A stretch of DNA of 37,430 bases from a virus, in IMG/VR virus record IMGVR_UViG_3300000227_000260, positions 1 through 37,430 of that record; one strand, 5' to 3'. Positions 6,780 through 14,477 of the stretch are shown piece by piece; position 1 is the first letter of the stretch, and the number at the start of each line of letters is the position of its first letter. Under the pieces are notes generated by a model that was not told the origin of the DNA, did not search any database, and saw nothing but the letters and a program-made list of their open reading frames with translations. The position numbers and the translations under genes are program-made.

Positions 6780-7603
6780 TTATTTTTCCGTAATTGTTTT
6801 AATTTTTCTATTTCACTATTAGTAATTCTTTTAATACCATCTCCCAGCATATCAGGAATTTTAGCAAGTCTTTTTTCTAATGTTGCCATTCCTATTACTT
6901 CTAAACTAGCTTTTTGATCTGATCCCCACATATCATGATCTAATGTTATATGTCTTTCTAATATTCTTGCTCCCATCATATAAGCTATTATAGTCGGTTC
7001 AACATCTATTTCATGTCCTGAATAACCTACATCTATATTATATTTCTTTCTTAAAGTCTTAATTAAACTAAGATTAAGCTCATTGTTAGGAGTTGGATAA
7101 CAAGAATTTGTATGCATTAATATAACATTATTCTTAACAATTTTTAAAGCATTATCAATATCTTCTATAGTTGACATTCCAGTTGAAAGCAATATTTTTT
7201 TCTTTGTCTTATATGCTTCTCTGAGAAGTTCTAAATTAGTAATATGAGCACTGGGGATTTTTATAAAAGGTATATCATATTGCATCAGAAAATTAAGACT
7301 ATCTATATCCCAGACTGAAGCCGACCATTCTATTTTTTTGTTTTTACAATATTGATCAATAATATCATATTCTTTTTTTCCAAATTCAATTTTCTTTTTA
7401 TAATCAAGATAAGTCATTTTACCCCATGGAGTATCTCTGATTATATTTTTTTGATCTTCAGGAATACATATATCCGGATTACGTTTCTGAAATTTGGCAC
7501 AATGCCAACCACAACAATGAACAGCATCAATAAGTTTCTTAGCTATTTCAATATCACCATTATGATTTATTCCAATCTCACCAATTAAATAATAATCTTT
7601 CAT
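6776..7603 (-). CDS. NeuB/SpsE-family synthase lacking the C-terminal SAF domain
   Basis: NeuB enzymes condense phosphoenolpyruvate with an aldose to form sialic-acid-like nonulosonates. Visible blocks are IGEIGINHNGD (7-17), KFQKR (38-42), SVWDIDSL, LLSTGMST, LMHTNSCYPTP, VGYSGHE and ERHITLDHDMWGSDQKAS, which together form the (beta/alpha)8 barrel with its metal and PEP sites. The protein stops after 275 residues; typical NeuB proteins are about 340-350 long and end in an antifreeze-like SAF domain that closes the active site of the partner subunit. That domain is absent here. The stop overlaps the cytidylyltransferase start, and the start overlaps the Lar-like gene. Confidence 0.9.
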   Translation of the reverse strand: MKDYYLIGEIGINHNGDIEIAKKLIDAVHCCGWHCAKFQKRNPDICIPEDQKNIIRDTPWGKMTYLDYKKKIEFGKKEYDIIDQYCKNKKIEWSASVWDIDSLNFLMQYDIPFIKIPSAHITNLELLREAYKTKKKILLSTGMSTIEDIDNALKIVKNNVILMHTNSCYPTPNNELNLSLIKTLRKKYNIDVGYSGHEIDVEPTIIAYMMGARILERHITLDHDMWGSDQKASLEVIGMATLEKRLAKIPDMLGDGIKRITNSEIEKLKQLRKNK

Positions 7604-7803
7604 TTCTTTTTTTTACTTCTAATAGTTTTATTCCATTTAATTATTGCTTCCCATTCTTTTTTCGCAAAAACTGCAAATCTACAATTAGGATTTCGACATC
7701 TTACAGAATAACCTAAATATAATTTTATAATTTTAGGTTTAGCTCCGCAAAAACAACGATCACAACAATCAGCTGAATTATCTGTATTAAAAATAAAATT
7801 CAT
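7600..7803 (-). CDS. Lar-like zinc-ribbon protein
   Basis: A 67-residue protein with a Cys pattern C13, C14, C17, C19, then C36 and C41, followed by EWEAIIKWN. The order CxxCxCG, YSVRC, C, then (E)AI..WN matches the restriction-alleviation (Lar) zinc-ribbon family seen in phages, whose founding member modulates type I restriction. Placement between glycan enzymes suggests either an independent anti-restriction gene or a zinc protein recruited elsewhere. The basic C-terminus (SKKKK) would suit nucleic-acid binding. Function not proven by sequence. Confidence 0.6.
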   Translation of the reverse strand: MNFIFNTDNSADCCDRCFCGAKPKIIKLYLGYSVRCRNPNCRFAVFAKKEWEAIIKWNKTIRSKKKK

Positions 7804-7812
7804 AGTTTTAAC

Positions 7813-9216
7813 TTAAGTTTGTCTGAATCCTCTCCATCCCACCATTTTCTTATCATAGAATTCATTTAAGAATAATTTATCGGATTCTATTTTTTTATTA
7901 TAATAATCTTCAACTAATTCTAAATTAGCTTCTTTTAAATATTTATAAAAATCTTCATCTGAAAGCTTAGTAAAATTAACAGCAAGTAAATCTGAATTAA
8001 TATGTTTCTTTTCATAAAACTCCGCAACATCTTTAAGCAAACCTTTTTCAATTGCATAATAATATAAAGGCGAACCAGGATAAGGCGTAACAGGTCTAAT
8101 TGTTCTATATTGAATATTATTTCCTACATTATATTTTTTAAGAAATTCTACACCTTTCTTAAGAACATGCTGATCTTCATCTATGTTTCCAAATATAATA
8201 TTAAGTCCAGGAACTATCTCAGCCTTTAAAGTATTATCTACCCCTTTAACTATCTGCGTTTCATTAAGACATTTATTCATTTTTCTTAGACTTTCATTGT
8301 CAAAACTTTCTATTCCATAATTAATAAAAGTACATCCGGCTTTCTTCATAAGTCTAAGCATATCCAATCCTCTGTCCATAGAAGCATAATTAAGTCTTCC
8401 ATTACAAGCCCATTGCATATTTAAACCGGCTTTAATCATAGCTTCAGAAAGTTCAACAGTTCTATCTATAGAAGACATAAGAAGTTCATCTGAAAAATCT
8501 ATAGCATTAATCCAATATCTCTGCTTAAGAAGTTTAAGTTCATCTATAATAGAATCAATTGATCTAGGCCTAAATCCTTTATCTCCCCGATAACAAAAAT
8601 TACATTTAAATAAACATCCTCGACCACTAAGAACAGTCATAAGTCTAGCTGTATTTTTAATTCCAGGTTGTCTACTAAGAACATAATAATCTATAGGAAA
8701 TGAATCCCAATCTGGATAATCTATATTATCTATGTCTTTAATCAACGGTCTATCTGCCGTTTTTACAAATTTATCTCCATCATAATATGATATACCTTTA
8801 ATATATTTAGCTGAATTCTTATCCAGATTTTCAAGAAGCTCTTTAATAGTAATTTCACCTTCTCCGTGAACAATATAATCAGCACCGGTTTTTTGTAAAA
8901 AATACTCAGGTTCCGGAGATGGACCTCTTCCACCTAAAATATAAATAGGCTTATGTTTACTTGCATGTATTGCAGAAGATATCTCAAGAAGCTTTTTATA
9001 CTGATAATATCCTGCAATAACACTGACACAAACAACATCCGGCTTAGTTTGATCAATATATCCAGTAAGATGTTCTTTTGGATAATGATACATATCCTGA
9101 CTATACACTTTAACATTATGTCCAGCTTTCTTCATAACAGAAGATATATAAGCCAAACCAAGTGGAAACCAAGTTATATAAGAATCATTATCGTAAACAA
9201 TTAATAAAATTTTCAT
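7813..9216 (-). CDS. B12-binding-domain radical SAM protein
   Basis: A 467-residue two-domain enzyme. Residues 1-130 form a cobalamin-binding-like Rossmann domain (WFPLGLAYISS, YILGGRGPSP, VHGEGE), without an obvious DxHxxG cobalt ligand. Residues from about 190 carry a radical SAM barrel with the cluster motif C201-x3-C205-x2-C208 in GRGCLFKCNFCYRG. Family members perform radical methylations, ring changes and tailoring of lipids, sugars or antibiotics. In this operon a sugar or lipid tailoring step is the natural guess, but BchE-type proteins are diverse. It begins 16 bp after the DUF115 gene and ends 9 bp before the Lar-like gene. Confidence 0.88.
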   Translation of the reverse strand: MKILLIVYDNDSYITWFPLGLAYISSVMKKAGHNVKVYSQDMYHYPKEHLTGYIDQTKPDVVCVSVIAGYYQYKKLLEISSAIHASKHKPIYILGGRGPSPEPEYFLQKTGADYIVHGEGEITIKELLENLDKNSAKYIKGISYYDGDKFVKTADRPLIKDIDNIDYPDWDSFPIDYYVLSRQPGIKNTARLMTVLSGRGCLFKCNFCYRGDKGFRPRSIDSIIDELKLLKQRYWINAIDFSDELLMSSIDRTVELSEAMIKAGLNMQWACNGRLNYASMDRGLDMLRLMKKAGCTFINYGIESFDNESLRKMNKCLNETQIVKGVDNTLKAEIVPGLNIIFGNIDEDQHVLKKGVEFLKKYNVGNNIQYRTIRPVTPYPGSPLYYYAIEKGLLKDVAEFYEKKHINSDLLAVNFTKLSDEDFYKYLKEANLELVEDYYNKKIESDKLFLNEFYDKKMVGWRGFRQT

Positions 9217-9231
9217 AATATTAATATAGCT

Positions 9232-9975
9232 TTAAATACCTTTTATTAAATAACCAATGTTTTTTGCACTATTAATTAATATATTCAAATCTCGTTTAAT
9301 TAAATGTTGACAATTATCTAATACTGTTTTTTCCGGAGTACATATAATATCTCTTGGTAAACCTGCTATATCTTCATTAGGAAGAGACCTGGCATAACCT
9401 TGACTATAATTGAGATCAGCACCGATTATTTCTATTTCTTTACATCCAAGTAAGATTCCTATGGCTATCATATGAACTAAAACAGTATCTCCGCTTCCAT
9501 AATGTTCATGATATTTAGTATATGCTTGGAGTTCTTCTTGAATAGTAAGTCTGCCTTGTTCTATATGTTCACAACAATTATGGCCGTTTCGATAATAAAC
9601 TCCTTGTTTACATCGTTGATTATTGAAATGTCTTTGATCATAACCTATATATGGTATATTTTCCAGTAGTTTTGGTATTTGATTTTTGGGAGTAAGATCA
9701 AGTGAATCAGCATATATTAACATAGGTTTATGAGAAGAAAAATTATGATGAGCTTTGATTTTATCTTTCATAATATCTATAGCAAGAGAAGGATTGGCAA
9801 TTATCCAATAATCTGGAATTTTATTAAAATATCTATACCATTGATTGCATCCTATAAGTATTCTATTATTGCAATATTCATCAAATTTGTCTAGATATTT
9901 ATTTAAACTAGGTCCATGAACAACTATTAGACAACTTTTATTTTTTTGACTATTGATAATATCTTTGATTTTCAT
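9232..9975 (-). CDS. DUF115/Maf-like protein (candidate nonulosonate transferase)
   Basis: A 247-residue protein with GPSL (21-24) after a first beta-strand, CNQWYRYFNKIPDYWII (43-59), YGSGDTVLVHMIAIGILLG (159-177) and IEIIGADLNY (181-190). These blocks are shared by the DUF115 domain (MptE-like Rossmann fold) of Maf proteins that attach pseudaminic or legionaminic acid to flagellin, and resemble the GT42 sialyltransferase layout. Given the NeuB and SpsF genes in the same operon, a transferase using a CMP-nonulosonate is a good hypothesis. Alternative: a GT-like protein using another nucleotide sugar. The start overlaps the end of the next upstream gene by 4 bp. Confidence 0.62.
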   Translation of the reverse strand: MKIKDIINSQKNKSCLIVVHGPSLNKYLDKFDEYCNNRILIGCNQWYRYFNKIPDYWIIANPSLAIDIMKDKIKAHHNFSSHKPMLIYADSLDLTPKNQIPKLLENIPYIGYDQRHFNNQRCKQGVYYRNGHNCCEHIEQGRLTIQEELQAYTKYHEHYGSGDTVLVHMIAIGILLGCKEIEIIGADLNYSQGYARSLPNEDIAGLPRDIICTPEKTVLDNCQHLIKRDLNILINSAKNIGYLIKGI

Positions 9976-11045
9976 TTTATGATTATTATGTTATCATCTT
10001 TTTTAAAAAAATCATTTCCATAATTTCTTGGATTATATTTGATGAAATTAATTATATTATCTAGATTACCAGTTAGTTTAGTAGTAGTAAGTTTTTGATT
10101 TTTAATTCTATAATTATATAAAAGATCAGGTTGTTGCCATTCAGAACCATCTAAGAAAAGATTAAGTTTTGTTGCCATATGAGTAGAAAATCCGCCTGAA
10201 TCAGCTTTAATTAACGTTGCATTAGCCATTGAATTTAAACAAAGAAATTCACTATAAGTAAGATTATCGGATATTTCATGATAATAGTTTATATTAATTT
10301 CTTTAAATGATTTTGGTGGAAATCCAACATTGATTATATTAATTCCTTTGTTTATCAATGATATAATAAAATATCTATATATATCTGGAGTATTATAAAT
10401 TTCAGGCTGTTTATTTTTAAAATTCCGCGTAAGAACTATTAGATTATGTTTTTTGAACAAATGCCGATATTTATCTTTGATAGGTTGTCGATCTTTTTCA
10501 AATGCTTGAATAAGTTTGTTATTTTGAATATTTTCTCCTATCATATGAAAATCTCTAAGTATATGTTCTTGAAGTTTATTATTTGGATTTTTTATTTTAA
10601 AATCTTCTCCTTGATATAATTCACAAGGAAGAGCAACACCATTGTTATAATATTGTGTCATATATTCTTTTTTATATTCAAAACAACTATTACTGGAATA
10701 TAATATTGTTTTTATAGTATCATCAGATTGTTTAATATTATTTTCAACATATTTAAAAGCCGCTTTGAAAAAACCACTGCGACCATAACCTACATCACAT
10801 CTTTCCATATTCTTCATATAATTGAGCACATCAGGATAGTTGGCTCCAAATTGTTTAAGATATTCTGTTGATGCAGTTAGAACTATATCGGCATTGTCTA
10901 TAATGCAAGCGGCAGTATATGGAACTACTACTATAAAAAGATAATCATGATATCTTTGTTTAAGATAAAATAAATTAGCATTAAAACGATTAAATTCATG
11001 AAATTCATCGAAAGGACCATAAACTATTATTATTTTTTTAGTCAT
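9972..11045 (-). CDS. putative glycosyltransferase, GT-B-like
   Basis: A 357-residue protein I do not recognise with certainty. It has a first Rossmann-like half (KKIIIVYGPFDEF, YLFIVVVPYTAAC), a central basic segment with NLIVLTRNF, and a C-terminal block SMANATLIKADSGGFSTHMA where a Ser/Asp-Gly-Gly turn followed by His resembles the donor site of GT-B enzymes such as ADP-heptose transferases. Neighbours on both sides are glycosyltransferase-like, and it is coupled to the DUF115 gene by a 4-bp overlap. No membrane segment. Function inferred mainly from context. Confidence 0.45.
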   Translation of the reverse strand: MTKKIIIVYGPFDEFHEFNRFNANLFYLKQRYHDYLFIVVVPYTAACIIDNADIVLTASTEYLKQFGANYPDVLNYMKNMERCDVGYGRSGFFKAAFKYVENNIKQSDDTIKTILYSSNSCFEYKKEYMTQYYNNGVALPCELYQGEDFKIKNPNNKLQEHILRDFHMIGENIQNNKLIQAFEKDRQPIKDKYRHLFKKHNLIVLTRNFKNKQPEIYNTPDIYRYFIISLINKGINIINVGFPPKSFKEININYYHEISDNLTYSEFLCLNSMANATLIKADSGGFSTHMATKLNLFLDGSEWQQPDLLYNYRIKNQKLTTTKLTGNLDNIINFIKYNPRNYGNDFFKKDDNIIIIK

Positions 11046-11870
11046 TTATATTAAATTCTTTGGTTTTAAAATTTTATTAAAAATCCAATCTTCTACTATA
11101 ATATATTCTAATGATCTATAATAATTTTCTTTAATTATATCTTTAATATTGTTATAAAAACTTAATAAATCAATTTCATTTATAATATAATCCAGTTCAT
11201 CCAATGAATTAAATAATAACATACCTTTTATATTAAAAAATTTATTAATAGAAGGACAACCCCAATATATCGGAACAGTTCCAGTTACAAAACAATCTAT
11301 TAATTTTTCTGTAAACCAATAGTCTTGCCGACAATTTTCTACTACAATTGAATATCTAAAGTCCTGCAATGCAGAAAGCTTATAATCTATCTTAAAATAT
11401 CCTCCTCCGCATACCAAATCAATCTTATCTGCATATTTAGAAATAATTTGATGTCTAAGTTTATGACCTTCTAATTGTCTTTTTGCCGAAGCTATAATAG
11501 ATATATTTTTGTTCTTCTTATAAATCTTTTGATCATTAGGATATATCCAGCTTCCGCCATAAGGACAAAATAAAATATTATCAGCAGCTCCTATCAAATC
11601 TTTATCATGAGTAAGAATATAATTAAAACCTCTGTTAAACAATTTAGACAGATTATAGTTATTAGACATATATGATTTAGGTTCTATTAGCCAGGCGATG
11701 TTTTTCTTCGATTTGTCAAGTATTCCTGAGAATAATTCATTGTCGACATAGAAGTTAATCGGAGTATTTTCATTATAAGTCCATGTAAAGTACTTAGGAT
11801 TTATTTTAAGATCACCATTGGCTGCTGTAGTAGCATGTTTGAAAGTTGTTCCATGTACTTTTATTTTCAT
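11046..11870 (-). CDS. glycosyltransferase family 10 (fucosyltransferase-like)
   Basis: A 274-residue protein with the GT10 core VVENCRQDYWFTEKL, followed by FVTGTVPIYWGCPSINKFF, the GDP-fucose-binding alpha-1,3/1,4-fucosyltransferase signature. An N-terminal acceptor-domain-like region ends with ILTHDKDLI and the SIIASAKRQLEGHKLR block. It is shorter than Helicobacter FucT enzymes and lacks heptad repeats. With the GT11 gene it gives two GDP-fucose-type transferases in one operon, although GT10 members with other donors exist. It starts inside the last codons of the upstream DegT-like gene (4-bp overlap). Confidence 0.85.
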   Translation of the reverse strand: MKIKVHGTTFKHATTAANGDLKINPKYFTWTYNENTPINFYVDNELFSGILDKSKKNIAWLIEPKSYMSNNYNLSKLFNRGFNYILTHDKDLIGAADNILFCPYGGSWIYPNDQKIYKKNKNISIIASAKRQLEGHKLRHQIISKYADKIDLVCGGGYFKIDYKLSALQDFRYSIVVENCRQDYWFTEKLIDCFVTGTVPIYWGCPSINKFFNIKGMLLFNSLDELDYIINEIDLLSFYNNIKDIIKENYYRSLEYIIVEDWIFNKILKPKNLI

Positions 11871-13021
11871 ATTGAGTTAACCACATCACATATTCGTTTA
11901 AGATCTTCTTCTATAAGATCTGGATGGTTAGGAAGATATAAACCATGTTTATCTACAATATCACAATTAGGACATGGAATATCAAAATTTATAGTAAAGT
12001 TTTTAAAGAAAGGTTGATTTTTCATACTTCCACATACAAGAGGTCTAGTTTCTATATTATTATCTTTAAGAGCTTTTACAAGTTTCATTCTATCTGCACT
12101 TAGAATAGGATAGGCAAAATTAGATGTAAAACTATTTTCCAATGGTTTAATTTTCCAGAAGTTATTCTTAATATTAGCCTGATAGTAATTGAAGTTTTTG
12201 TTTCTCTTTGCTATTAATTCGGGTAGTTTAAGAATTTGACCTTGGCCTATTTTAGCCTGTAAGTCAGTAGATCTTACGTTGAATCCAGGATAATAGAATG
12301 TATATTGGTTTTGAAATTCATCTATTTGATAATGGTCCATCATTTTTTTGTTATATTCGTTATCCCAGTCCCGGCCCCATCCATGATTTCTAATGCTGAG
12401 CAGAATCCTATATAAATCTAGATTATCAGTAGAAATCATTCCACCTTCTATTGTAGATATATGATGGCCGAAAAACATTGAGAATGAAGACATTTCACCA
12501 AATGTTCCAAGTTTTTGATTGTTAAAAGTACTGCCCATAGATTCGCATACATCTTCAACTAGTATAACATTATATTTGTTACATAATTCTATTATCTTAG
12601 TCATATCCGGAGAAAAACCAAGTATTGATACACAAATAAATAATTTTGGAGAGAATTCTTTGAATATTCTTTCAAGACATTCTAAGTCTACAGATAAATT
12701 TTCTAAATTGCAATCGCATAAAATTGGTTTAAGATTTGTTTGGATTATAGGAGCAAGATCAGTTGCCCAGCATAAAGAAGGAACTACTACTTTATTATTT
12801 AATAAACCTGAATAATATAAAGAATGAAGCATAAGTAAATTAGCTGATGATCCAGAATTGACATAAACTGAATATTTTCTTCCCAGCCATTCTGACCATT
12901 GTTTTTCAAATATCCATGTTTGTTCACCTTTGGTAAGTTTAGGATTAGTTTGAAGCCATAATATAAGATTTTGAATATCATTATTATTAATTGTATCACC
13001 GATAAGATTTATTTTATTCAT
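11867..13021 (-). CDS. DegT-fold protein with PLP lysine replaced by histidine (ColD/RfbH-like dehydratase candidate)
   Basis: A 384-residue member of the DegT/DnrJ/EryC1 fold. It keeps NSGSSANLLML (55-65) and LVEDVCESMGS with D157. Where aminotransferases have the Schiff-base lysine, the sequence reads SMFFGHHISTIEGG (181-194), placing His186 at the lysine position. The same Lys-to-His change defines PMP-dependent sugar 3-dehydratases such as ColD and RfbH, which remove the 3-OH in dideoxysugar pathways. I see no clear [2Fe-2S] cysteine set, so it is closer to the ColD situation. Alternatively it is a non-catalytic paralog. Coupled to GT25 upstream and GT10 downstream by 4-bp overlaps. Confidence 0.78.
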   Translation of the reverse strand: MNKINLIGDTINNNDIQNLILWLQTNPKLTKGEQTWIFEKQWSEWLGRKYSVYVNSGSSANLLMLHSLYYSGLLNNKVVVPSLCWATDLAPIIQTNLKPILCDCNLENLSVDLECLERIFKEFSPKLFICVSILGFSPDMTKIIELCNKYNVILVEDVCESMGSTFNNQKLGTFGEMSSFSMFFGHHISTIEGGMISTDNLDLYRILLSIRNHGWGRDWDNEYNKKMMDHYQIDEFQNQYTFYYPGFNVRSTDLQAKIGQGQILKLPELIAKRNKNFNYYQANIKNNFWKIKPLENSFTSNFAYPILSADRMKLVKALKDNNIETRPLVCGSMKNQPFFKNFTINFDIPCPNCDIVDKHGLYLPNHPDLIEEDLKRICDVVNSI

Positions 13022-13695
13022 AGTTTTAATCCCGAATTTTTTACACTTGCTAAAAATTGCAAATCAAGTCTAACTGATGTTCCATACATTGAATCTCGTT
13101 TTTCTAAGTCTGAATAAGAATTAAACTGTAATGCTATTATAGGAAATAACATTATTGTTTTATATTTAATCTGAATAATATCTGATAGAATTACATCATT
13201 ATAGTCACAATGTTTCAATGGTTCTTTTACATTGTTATATCGTTCTATGATTTCATCAAAAACTGTATTTTTATAACAGACTGCATGAGCCGCATATATT
13301 TGTTTTGTTGTTACAATATTATCAGTAATAGGAATAAGTTTTCTTCCTACTGTATTAGCTCCAAGATAGAATAAATCCCAATTAATATTATTAGATTTAA
13401 TTTGATTTATTCCTTTAGAAAGAGTTTCCAAAGGTTTAAATTGATCTAAAAAACAAACATCATCTTCAAATATAAGTATATGATCAAGTTTATCTATTTT
13501 AGCCTGATTAAATATGTTAATAAAAGATTTTAAAAGTCCTATTCTACCATTCAAATGTTCAATAGCAGAAAATCGTTTAACTTTATTTTGTATTCCTACT
13601 TTGTTAAATTCTTTTTGAACTAAATTCCATCTGTCAATACGCCGATCTAAATTAATACAATAAATTTGTTCAAAATAATCAAATGGATTTTCCAT
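13018..13695 (-). CDS. glycosyltransferase family 25 (LPS-type)
   Basis: A 225-residue protein with the GT25 opening YCINLDRRIDRW (12-23) and the metal-binding ILIFEDDV near residue 73-80, as in lipooligosaccharide galactosyltransferases and similar enzymes. The later GANTVGR and HAVCYKN blocks are also in family positions. It is the first gene of the glycan operon after tRNA-Ala, whose 3' end is about 20 bp upstream. Acceptor and donor are not predictable from sequence. Confidence 0.85.
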   Translation of the reverse strand: MENPFDYFEQIYCINLDRRIDRWNLVQKEFNKVGIQNKVKRFSAIEHLNGRIGLLKSFINIFNQAKIDKLDHILIFEDDVCFLDQFKPLETLSKGINQIKSNNINWDLFYLGANTVGRKLIPITDNIVTTKQIYAAHAVCYKNTVFDEIIERYNNVKEPLKHCDYNDVILSDIIQIKYKTIMLFPIIALQFNSYSDLEKRDSMYGTSVRLDLQFLASVKNSGLKL

Positions 13696-13715
13696 AATTT
13701 CCTTTAATTAATAAA

Positions 13716-13792
13716 TGGTGAAGCTAATGGAATTTGAAACCATAACATCCAACTTGCAAAGCTGGTACTCTAGCCAATTGAGTTATAGCCCC
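13716..13792 (-). tRNA. tRNA-Ala (anticodon UGC), CCA encoded
   Basis: The acceptor GGGGCTA/TAGCTTC contains the G3-U70 wobble pair that is the main alanine identity element. The D arm is ACTC/GAGT, the anticodon stem CCAGC/GTTGG holds loop TTTGCAA (anticodon TGC), and the T arm is ATGG-TTTCAAA-TTCCAT-like with CCA encoded at 13716-13718. It starts two bases after the 209-nt structured RNA, so both are likely on one precursor. Confidence 0.94.
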
Positions 13793-13794
13793 AA

Positions 13795-14003
13795 AACAGA
13801 AGAACTTTAGCTCAGTTCTAATAGCGCTCCGCTTAAACTTAATTGCTATTATGGCAATCCCGATTATCCAGCCATATGGCGCGTTGAGTCAAGTCTCGGT
13901 CAACTTGCTGAGTTCACAACTCTCGGGCATTCAATCAAGTGTTAAGTCACTTTTCAATGATTGAATCTATTGTACCCACCTTCTCGGTTATTGTTCTTCT
14001 GTT
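13795..14003 (-). ncRNA. structured RNA of unknown class, 209 nt
   Basis: On the minus strand an 11-bp helix pairs the two ends (AACAGAAGAAC at 13993-14003 with GTTCTTCTGTT at 13795-13805). Inside, hand folding gives nested elements: a long hairpin with a 9-bp stem ATTCAATCA/TGATTGAAT topped by AGTG/CACT (13929-13966); a helix CCCGA/TCGGG (13923-13927 with 13859-13863) closing hairpins GAGTT/AACTC, CAAGT/ACTTG and GCC/GGC; and further hairpins ATTGC/GCAAT and AGCG/CGCT. The segment is visibly richer in G+C than its surroundings and has no open frame. CCGAGA occurs three times. It does not show the signatures of tmRNA, RNase P RNA or 6S RNA that I know. It precedes tRNA-Ala directly. Confidence 0.72.
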
Positions 14004-14158
14004 ATAATTTCTTTGATTTTATAACAATTAAAATCTATATTAATATATTCTAATACATTTAAAACATATTTTCAGTATTTGGCCGATTATTAAATGTTTC
14101 AATAATTCGTTCATCAAATCCATTTGGACTAAGAATAATAGATATAATCTAAAATAAT
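14004..14158. other. gap without a supported gene
   Basis: AT-rich stretch between the GroES-like gene and the structured RNA. One minus-strand frame is open for 29 codons (14062-14148) but has no start codon except near its end; its translation looks protein-like (SPNGFDERIIETFNNRP), so it may be the tail of a decayed gene. The leader and promoter of the structured RNA and tRNA-Ala could also be here; I cannot place them. Confidence 0.4.
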
Positions 14159-14467
14159 TTATTTTACTTCGAAATTTTCATCTACAACACATATAATATT
14201 TTCTATCTTTGTTATACAAATAGGATAAGTTTCTCCAAAAGTAGAAAAATGATCAAATAGAACTACATCTCCGACTTTAAGACCTTCTTTAGTTGCCAAA
14301 GGTCCAATTGATTCTACTTTGCCTTTGCACAAATTACCGCCTGCATCTACTTTTTCTGGAATTACAATCCCTTCTTTAGTAACTCTCTGATGATACTTTT
14401 CCATTTTTCTAATTACAACTTTATCTTCAACTGCTGTTAACTTTTTATCTAATTCTGTTATTAACAT
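14159..14467 (-). CDS. GroES-like co-chaperonin (functional analogue of T4 gp31)
   Basis: A 102-residue Cpn10 fold: VVIRKME (17-23), the mobile loop ending in EGIVIPEK (32-39), then CKGKVESIGP, GLKVGDVVLFD (62-72) and a final strand IENIICVVDE. The hydrophobic GIVIP tripeptide region is where GroES contacts GroEL. No GroEL-like gene is in the window, so it would cap the host chaperonin, as T4 gp31 does when folding the major capsid protein. It lacks the long insert of gp31 and is closer to bacterial GroES length. An RBS-like AAGGAGAA precedes the ATG. Confidence 0.88.
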   Translation of the reverse strand: MLITELDKKLTAVEDKVVIRKMEKYHQRVTKEGIVIPEKVDAGGNLCKGKVESIGPLATKEGLKVGDVVLFDHFSTFGETYPICITKIENIICVVDENFEVK

Positions 14468-14477
14468 GAATTTCTCC

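Noticed and set aside
13716-14003. The structured RNA plus tRNA-Ala as a tmRNA
   Set aside because: tRNA-Ala has a complete D arm and anticodon arm, and no tag reading frame or tmRNA 5' domain is present.
13795-14003. The structured RNA as RNase P RNA or 6S RNA
   Set aside because: The P4 consensus strands of RNase P RNA are absent and the central open bubble of 6S RNA is not the evident fold.
14073-14125. Short ATG frame between the structured RNA and groES
   Set aside because: Only about 21 codons, hydrophobic, with no ribosome site.
14159-14467. A full chaperonin operon
   Set aside because: Only the GroES-like subunit is present; no GroEL-like gene lies in the window.
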